Assembly (NCBI GenBank): GCA_022496805.1 | Contig: CM040101.1 | Span: 7,814,501-7,878,500, forward strand | Direction: 5' to 3' | Source of the DNA: Pohlia nutans | Taxonomy: Eukaryota; Streptophyta; Bryopsida; Bryales; Mniaceae | Length of the DNA: 64,000 bases | Shown: positions 57,928 through 64,000 of the stretch, in pieces | How the letters are laid out: each line of letters begins with the position of its first letter | Numbering within the stretch: the first letter of the stretch is position 1 | Notes under the pieces: generated by a model | Databases searched by the model: none | What the model saw: the letters and a program-made list of their open reading frames with translations, nothing else | What the model was told of the DNA's origin: nothing | Translations under genes and position numbers: made by a program

Positions 57928-60308
57928 ATGGCGATTGCAGGGAACGCGATGTCGGAGTCCGTGGAATCGCTCACCTGGCTCGCGCAGGCACTGTCCGGCG
58001 TGAACACACTTCGCGGCGTGGAACTCGACACCCGCCATGTGCTGCTGCACCAGTTCCATGCCATGTGCATGGTGCTCTTGTGGATCCTGTCGTATGCCGC
58101 GAAGATCCTCCTCGCGCTCTTGCCCTCCCTTGTACCTGTGCCTGTGTTAACTCCAACTCTCAAGAAACTGAGTACTCTCGCAGAACTCTACGACAATACT
58201 AATTTTTCCATGATTTCAATGACTGAGGAGGTGCGGCGCGGCGGTCATCGCGATCTTCGCCTGGAGGATTTTTCAAGAAGTCCTATTGCACGAGCCCTCA
58301 CACAAGTTTGGAGCTTCTTCTTCATTTCTTGTGGCTTTCGTTGAATGCGTGGAGTTGACAATTGCATGAGCTTGAAGTTTTTCTGAATTCTTTTTGGTTT
58401 GCGCAATTGCAAGAGCCCTCGTAAAGGTTTTGAGCTTCTTTATTTTTTGTGGAATATTTGGAGTTCACGATTGATGAACTTGGAGTTTTTTAATTGCATT
58501 TGGTTTTCGAAAAGTCAAATTGCAAGATCCCTCTCACAGGTTTGAAGCTTCTTCATACATAGATGATTGCAGTAAATTGATGAGCTTGGAGTTTTTTGAA
58601 TTCTTTTTTTTTGGTTTGTGTAGGTGTTGGCTTTAGTGAACGATGTACCAGCCTCCTCCAACAAATATGAATTTCTTCAAGACTTAGCTGATAGAGTGAT
58701 AGAAGAGAACAGGGTGGAGGGTGTGAAGTTCAATTCCGTCAACCAAGCAGCGTTGAGAAGAGGATTTTCCCGGACGATCAGCCTCCTTGGGCTCTCTTTG
58801 AAGCGTCGCGAACAGCCTGGCTCATTTCTAGGGTAAGCTCTGTGCCTCTTTCCTCCATGTTGAGTTAGATTATGTGTTTATACCTCCAGATGACTTTTGT
58901 CACTTGTAAAAAGCTGATTTCTTGTTTGCTAAAGCAACGTTGAATGTGACTGGGGTTTTTATTTTTGCAGCTCTTCTAGTATGTGTAAAAATTGATTTCC
59001 TGTTTGCTAAAACAACATTGTATGTGATGCATTTGTAGTAGTTGTAAAAGTTGATTTCCTATTTGCTAAAACAGTGTTGGATGTGACGCATTTCTAGTAC
59101 TTGTAAAAGTTGATTTCCTGTTTGTTGAAACAACATTGTAAGTGATGCATTTCTAGCACTCGTAAAAGTTGATCTCCTGTTTGCTAAAACATAGTTATAT
59201 GTGATGCATTTCTAGTACTTGTAAAAGTTGATTTCCTGTTACCGTTGGATGATGTGATGCAGTGGAGTAGTGAGGCAGTACATCGGCTTGTTACAAAGTG
59301 TGGCGCTTCCAGGACCGTTTGTGAAAATTCGATCACTTCTTGGCAAAATTATGTTCCCACTGAGTTTATGGATCCCAAGGACCAATCCATCGCATTTTGC
59401 CAACATTGCAGACACAGACATGGCCGAAAAATTCGCCAAGGAGCTTCTCTGGATGGCGACCAAAATGCAAAACTGTGGAGGCATGGACGACGCAGTCCAA
59501 CAATGGAGCTCGGTGCCCGCTCTGGCGGAGCTTTCTCTATGCGCTTCTCCTAAGGTCCAAAAGTCCCTTGTCCGCCTTTCAGGTATATTGCTTCTCTTCC
59601 CCTTCACTTCTATTTCCACGTAGTAACAGAATTTATTATCACACTCTCCAATATTACATTGTTGCTGGATACAACTTTCCACATACCAAGTTCTGAACTC
59701 ATGTACTGTACATTGATTACCCAAGGTGTGACACAAGAGTACTGAGTGCAGCCTCTATCAGACCAAGGATTCATGGTTTTAAAATGACCAATTCACTTGA
59801 TCATATTGTGAAAAATGGAGCCAAATATGCACAAAAAAAGAAATAAAAAGTGAACGATAGAAAGTCTTCATATGACCTGCTCAAAAAGTGCTAAAAATTT
59901 CATGAAATCCTCGGGGTTATTTTTTTCTGTTACTGGCGCAGAAAATGAATGACTGGGGTTTTTCTATTTGCAGCTCTTCTCTGTAATGGTTTGGTCGGGA
60001 ACACAAAGATACCGCAAGAAGTATGCCTGCAGTTTGTACTGTTATGGTTACCTCTGTTATGCAATGCAACTCATGGAGGCGACGGTCCCATCTTCAGCAT
60101 TGAAGAGAAGAGAGAGGCAGAGAAGCAATTGGAACGACTGGTGACAGCTTTACCAGAGACGGATCAGGAGCAGGTATTGTCCACCTGGTTGCAAGAATAT
60201 GCCATGTCTCAGTCTGATTTTCCAAACCTGCAAAAATGCTACAACAACTGGTATTGCTCCATGCGAAAGATGGAGTTTGGCATGCCCAAAATTCAAATGA
60301 AGGAATGA
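57928..60308 (+). CDS. Unrecognised plant protein
   Basis: Function not known. Four exons join in frame with GT-AG introns: 57928-58305, 58624-58832, 59263-59582 and 59974-60308, giving 413 residues. The joined protein reads smoothly across each junction (ALTQ-VLALVND, SFLG-GVVRQYIGLL, VRLS-ALLCNG), which supports the model. Residues about 44-74 (MCMVLLWILSYAAKILLALL and on) are hydrophobic and could be a membrane segment or buried helix. The rest is predicted helical, with leucine-rich amphipathic stretches. The C-terminal third contains LLWLPLLCNATHGGDGPIFS, EAEKQLERLVTALPETDQEQVLSTWLQEY and FPNLQKCYNNWYC. This region loosely recalls the C-terminal part of some plant BTB/POZ-domain proteins of unknown role, but no BTB domain is present and the resemblance is from memory. 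Introns 1 and 2 are built of tandem repeats. Confidence 0.8.
58285..58560. repeat. Triplicated exon 1/intron 1 junction
   Basis: ATTGCACGAGCCCTCACACAA-GTTTGGAGCTTCTT around the splice donor (58285-58318) recurs at about 58406 (ATTGCAAGAGCCCTCGTAAAG) and 58520 (ATTGCAAGATCCCTCTCACAG), each followed by GTTTNRAGCTTCTT. Intervening blocks (TTGATGARCTTGRAGTTTTT) also repeat. The unit is about 115-120 bp, in three copies. Confidence 0.75.
58945..58982 (+). repeat. Copy of the intron 3/exon 4 boundary inside intron 2
   Basis: The 30 bases at 58948-58977 match 59951-59980 at 28 positions. The match covers GACTGGGGTTTTT, a pyrimidine run, TTTGCAG and the first exon 4 bases CTCTTCT. It therefore includes a complete-looking 3' splice site. 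Confidence 0.8.
58985..59262. repeat. 59-bp tandem repeat in intron 2
   Basis: GTAAAA begins at 58985, 59044, 59103, 59162 and 59221, exactly 59 bp apart each time. The unit contains GTTGATTTCCTGTTTGCTAAAAC and ATGTGATGCATTTCTAG. The last partial unit runs into the true acceptor of exon 3, GATGTGATGCAG. A diverged extra unit lies at about 58904. Confidence 0.9.
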
Positions 60309-60747
60309 AGGATGCACAGAAAGCCGTATAGTCCAATGATGCTGAAGATGGAGGATACTTGTATATATATATTATTTGATTACGGTAATCAAATAACGTA
60401 AACATTATTTGAATTGAAACATGTAATAATGTAATAATTATTAGGATTGAATTGACCCGGTGCTGGCCATTCCTTATTCAATATTCTTATGAGCACTTTC
60501 CGCTCGTGTAGATATCTATACATGTATAGCTTTAGGCAACTGTTATTTTTGTGTTTGTAAATATATTGCAAGGCAAATTGCATTTTTCTTTCTGAGAAAA
60601 TAAAAAGAGCAATGGCTGTGTAAGGTATCTGCAATTTAGATGGTTAGCCTCTAAAAGAGAAACGGTTTAGCCTCTAAAAGAGAATCAATCTTCTCGGAAG
60701 AGGTGTGACAACCCCTATTGTTTCCCCGACTCTAAATCCCCAGGACG
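60309..60747. other. 3' region of the 57.9-kb gene
   Basis: Likely 3' untranslated region and short spacer. AATAAA-like sequence near 60599 could be a polyadenylation signal. No gene recognised. Confidence 0.4.
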
Positions 60748-61296
60748 TTAACCCCTAAATGACCAATCGACCATTTTCTGGTCGCAGCCCAAACAGCAGT
60801 GATTGCCCATGGGCAGGAAATAACATTTTCCAAGTTTTGATTTTTTGTTTAAATTGGGGGTCGAGATCATGTTCTAGTGCTTTTTGATACATTTCATTTG
60901 CAATATTGAGGTTCACTAAGGATTTTTTCAAAAACAAACACCTCAATATTGTCCTAGTGTTATAAAACTTACTATTTCGGGAAACTAATGATGTTCACTC
61001 ATTTGAAATTTTGTCTTTTTAAATTTTAGAATAGAATGTCTAGTTTGAACCAATCATACCAAATTTCAAATTCTAACAATAAAAATTGTAATTTTCGTGA
61101 TTTTTAAATGGTAAATGCTCTTAAATTCATTAAATGAGAATCTAAAACTATTTTTGGAACTTTGACTGTACGGATAATTACTAAACATCATGCTTCTCAT
61201 TTTCTCTTTTGGACCAAACTTCATCAAAGTTGCGGAAGTAACATTTTATAACACATTTAGGCTTTGCCCTTACCCCCTCTATCATTTAAGGGTTAA
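60748..61296. mobile_element. NTAA-family MITE, copy E
   Basis: TTAA at 60748-60751 and 61293-61296 bracket a 541-bp element. The left end reads CCCCTAAATGACCAATCG and the right end, reversed, CCCTTAAATGATAGAGG. A hairpin CGACCA-TTTTC-TGGTCG sits just inside the left end. The left subterminal part resembles copy B. Confidence 0.7.
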
Positions 61297-62172
61297 TGCA
61301 AGCACTATTCACCCATGGGCCCCATTTTCTGAAATTCCAATTTTGGGTACCCTAGGATCTTTTTTTGGCAATTTTTTTTTGCAAATTTAGGGCCTACGGC
61401 CTAAATTTGGTTTAGAGGGACCCCTTGGGGAATTTTAAACCTTTGGAAGAGGGGTTATTTTTTAAGGTGGGCCCCTACATGTTCAACAATTTTGTATTCT
61501 TGCATTAACGTCGGGGGGGGGGGGGGGGCGTTAATGTAGAGAAATTCCTATTGTTTGGTAGTGAGAATTTATGATTTTTTTGCATTTGCAAAAGACACCA
61601 TTTTTAGATGTTTGTTTTCAAATCTTGTTTCAATTACATTCATCTAACTTATTTTGTGCCATCTTTTTATTTTATTCCATAAGAAGTGTCATTGCAATGC
61701 ACTCAAATTGACCCTTCGAGGTTGTAAGCCCACATGTAATTCACATATATTCACCCATCAAGTGATTATTTCTAAGTCAAGTTTGGGCACTTCACATGGT
61801 CACAATTACTTGACTTTATCACTCCTCAGCACCCAACGGAGCTTTCAAATTCCAACGAATGCCGACAAACGTGGACGAATGAGAACGAATGTGAGTGGAA
61901 TGTGAACGAACTCGAACAAATGGACGAAGAACGGACGGATGAGGACTAACGACAAAGAATTTGGATGAAAGGGGATGAATGAGGATGAACAGAGGCTGTT
62001 TGGTTTGCTTCTCCTGTAAACCCTAAATCTCTCACACACCCGCGAACTCTCAAGAGCAATCTGTGCGAGAAAGGGAGAGAAAGACGTGCGGGTCTTCGGA
62101 CGGGAGCATCTCCTTGCATTTGTAATGGAGGTGGAGGTTTAGGTGGAGGTTTAGGTTTTAGAGGAAGTAACG
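61297..62172. other. Spacer and upstream region of MinD
   Basis: A run of about 17 G lies near 61513-61529. From 61850 to 61996 the sequence is a degenerate repeat of GAACGAATG/GGATGAATGAG type. A GGTGGAGGTTTA direct repeat lies at 62129-62155. No TATA box was fixed with confidence. Confidence 0.45.
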
Positions 62173-63762
62173 ATGAGGCTTGGTGCGGGACCTTCAGGGT
62201 ATTGCAGCAATGGCGTGGAGCGAGGAGCTTTGGCAGCTATGGGTGCTCGTGCTTCCCCAGCTTCGTGTTCTGGAATGTCCCGAGCTCAGGTGAGTTTAGT
62301 TTCGGGTTTCGACGGGAGCCGCTATGGCGAATTGGCGATAGGGCACATTGCTGGAGAGGGTTTGGAGAGATTGAAGGCGAGGCAAGTAGGGTTGAGCGGG
62401 AGGCGAGTTAGCCGGGGAGTGGCAAAGACGCAGGCAATGTTGCAGTGGAACAGACGACCGGAGCTTGCGGGCGAGGTTCCGCGCGTGGTTGTGATCACTT
62501 CAGGGAAAGGAGGAGTGGGGAAGACGACCACCACGGCTAACCTGGGAATGTGCCTTGCGCGCCTCAACTTCAAAGTGGTTGCTATCGATGCCGACGTCGG
62601 CCTTCGCAATCTTGATTTGCTGCTCGGTCTTGAGAATCGCGTGAACTATACCGCGATGGAGGTTCTGAACGGCGAGTGCCGGCTGGACCAGGCTTTGATC
62701 CGGGACAAGCGGTGGACGAATTTCGAGCTTTTGTGCATCAACAAGCCTCGGTACAAAATGCCGCTGGGATTCGGAGGGAAGGCGCTCACGTGGTTAGTGG
62801 CAGTATTTTTTTTTTGCTATTTGAAAAGTGGGCTTGCTATGTTGCTGTAAGAAAAATTGGGTAAAAAAATAGAGTATATCGCCATAATCTTCCCTTATCA
62901 TTGATACGAATACTCCCTCTGTCCCATAATAAGCTTCTTGTTTCCCTTGTCAAATTGTCCCATAATAAGGTTCCTGTTTGCTCAGATTACTACTCCTACT
63001 GGCTTAGGGTCCACACCATTGTACTTAGGATCCACACCATTGTACTCAGGGTCCACACCATTGGACTAGATAATCTTCTATTTTCAGGTTACATGAAGCT
63101 TATTATGGGACAGAGGAGTAGCCAACAATTCTACAGAAAGCTATGTATTTGTAGTAAAACAGAATTGTAAATCGCCAAAAAGTGCTATCTATTTTCTTAA
63201 GTTTCAATTTTCAAATCGCCAATGGGACACCCTTGAAAAAATGAAAAAAATATATCACAGGTTAGTGGACGCGCTCAAGAAACGACCGGAGGGACAACCG
63301 GATTTCATTTTGATCGATTGCCCGGCGGGTATCGATGCGGGTTTCATCACCGCGATCACGCCGGCGCAGGAGGCCATTCTTGTGACCACGCCAGATATCA
63401 CGAGTTTGCGAGATGCCGATCGAGTGACAGGTCTGCTTGAGTGTGATGGAATGAAGGACATAAAGATGGTGGTGAACAGAGTGAGGAGTGATATGATCAA
63501 AGGGGAGGACATGATGTCGGTGCTGGATGTGCAAGAAATGCTTGGCTTGCCGTTGTTGGGCGTTATCCCCGAGGATTCGGAAGTGATCAAAAGCACCAAC
63601 AGGGGTTACCCGTTGGTGCTCAAGAATCCGCCCACGCTGGCTGGCCTGGCGCTGGAGCAGATGGCTTGGAGGTTAGTGGAAAAGGACAGCATGAAAGCCG
63701 TCTTGATTGAGGAAGCGCCACAGAAACGAAGCTTTTTGCCTTTCATGGGTGGCAAGGGTTGA
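62173..63762 (+). CDS. MIND1: Plastid division site determinant MinD
   Basis: ParA/MinD-type ATPase that, with MinE and ARC3, limits FtsZ ring placement to mid-plastid at the inner envelope. Two exons join in frame, 62173-62792 and 63261-63762, giving 373 residues. Residues 1 to about 100 are a low-acidity transit-peptide-like leader longer than in Arabidopsis. The deviant Walker A motif SGKGGVGKTT lies at about 110-119. Switch I region AIDADVGLRNLDLLLGLE follows, then PLGFGGKALTWLVDAL across the splice and Walker B-type ILIDCPAGIDAGF. The tail RLVEKDSMKAVLIEEAPQKR resembles the membrane-targeting helix region. The first ATG is taken, but methionines at 23 and 35 could also start the protein. 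The intron is bounded by a GTTAGTGG direct repeat and contains a Stowaway MITE. Confidence 0.95.
62911..63120. mobile_element. Stowaway-type MITE in MinD intron
   Basis: TA at 62911-62912 and 63119-63120 flank a 206-bp element with ends CTCCCTCTGTCCCATAATAAG and CTTATTATGGGACAGAGGAG, perfectly complementary for 20 bp. GGTCCACACCATTGTACT is repeated three times internally. It makes up nearly half of the 468-bp intron. Confidence 0.88.
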
Positions 63763-64000
63763 GATGCTTTTACCAGTTTTGGTGCTCGCCCAATTGTAGA
63801 ATTCTAACCAACATGCATATAATTTCAGAGTATAGTGGTGCCTCCAAACTCTGCGGAATACAAGATTATTATGTAGAGGAGCAGAGTGTTCCCACTTGTC
63901 ATGGCGTAGATTTTAATGTGTTATTAGAGAATTTGCGGTGCTCATCTCTTTCCAGGTTATGTGTCTTCAAAATGTCAAGTTTTGAAGCATCCAGTAAATT
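63763..64000. other. MinD 3' region
   Basis: Probably the 3' untranslated region, running to the window edge. No other feature is seen. Confidence 0.5.

Noticed and set aside
58985..59262. Regular 59-bp repeats as a possible CRISPR array
   Set aside because: Units are contiguous without unique spacers and lie in an intron of a eukaryotic gene.

Overview
The window looks like nuclear DNA of a land plant, probably a bryophyte or another early-diverging lineage (inference). It has canonical GT-AG introns of roughly 80-1200 bp, plastid-targeted enzymes, a three-repeat MYB of the cell-cycle type, short CCCTAAA motifs and many plant-type MITEs. No cytosolic rRNA, tRNA gene or CRISPR array was seen. 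Five protein genes could be assembled exon by exon. All are on the + strand: plastid transketolase (14772-17845, 745 aa), a MYB3R transcription factor (34152-40026, 1086 aa), the H/ACA snoRNP assembly factor NAF1 (42805-45634, 686 aa), an unrecognised plant protein (57928-60308, 413 aa) and the plastid division protein MinD (62173-63762, 373 aa). Each splice junction was chosen so that reading frame, GT-AG borders and family similarity all agree.

The genes are GC-richer islands in AT-rich intergenic DNA full of short non-autonomous transposons. Layout: 1-13.9 kb is repeat-rich and gene-free; 13.9-17.9 kb is the transketolase locus, with a MITE just upstream; 17.9-33.4 kb is repeat-rich, with a U2 snRNA fragment and a tRNA-like SINE; 33.4-45.7 kb holds MYB3R and NAF1; 45.7-56.7 kb is repeat-rich; 56.8-64 kb holds the unrecognised gene and MinD.

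The most striking pattern is a family of about a dozen short elements (0.22-1.0 kb) with no coding capacity. They have terminal inverted repeats beginning CCCCTAAACG or CCCTTTAGTG and identical 4-bp flanks of the form NTAA, usually TTAA. Several carry a small hairpin just inside one end. One copy sits in one arm of a larger inverted repeat while the other arm keeps the empty site with a single TTAA, which supports a 4-bp target duplication. Such target preference recalls piggyBac, Kolobok or Sola3 transposons, but no transposase is present here.

A second point of interest is the single intron of MinD. It is bounded by a direct repeat (GTTAGTGG), and one copy supplies the 5' splice site, as expected if the intron arose by an insertion. 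The unrecognised gene has introns built from tandem repeats that copy its own splice junctions.

The genes do not form a pathway. Transketolase serves the Calvin cycle, MinD plastid division, MYB3R G2/M transcription and NAF1 snoRNP assembly.
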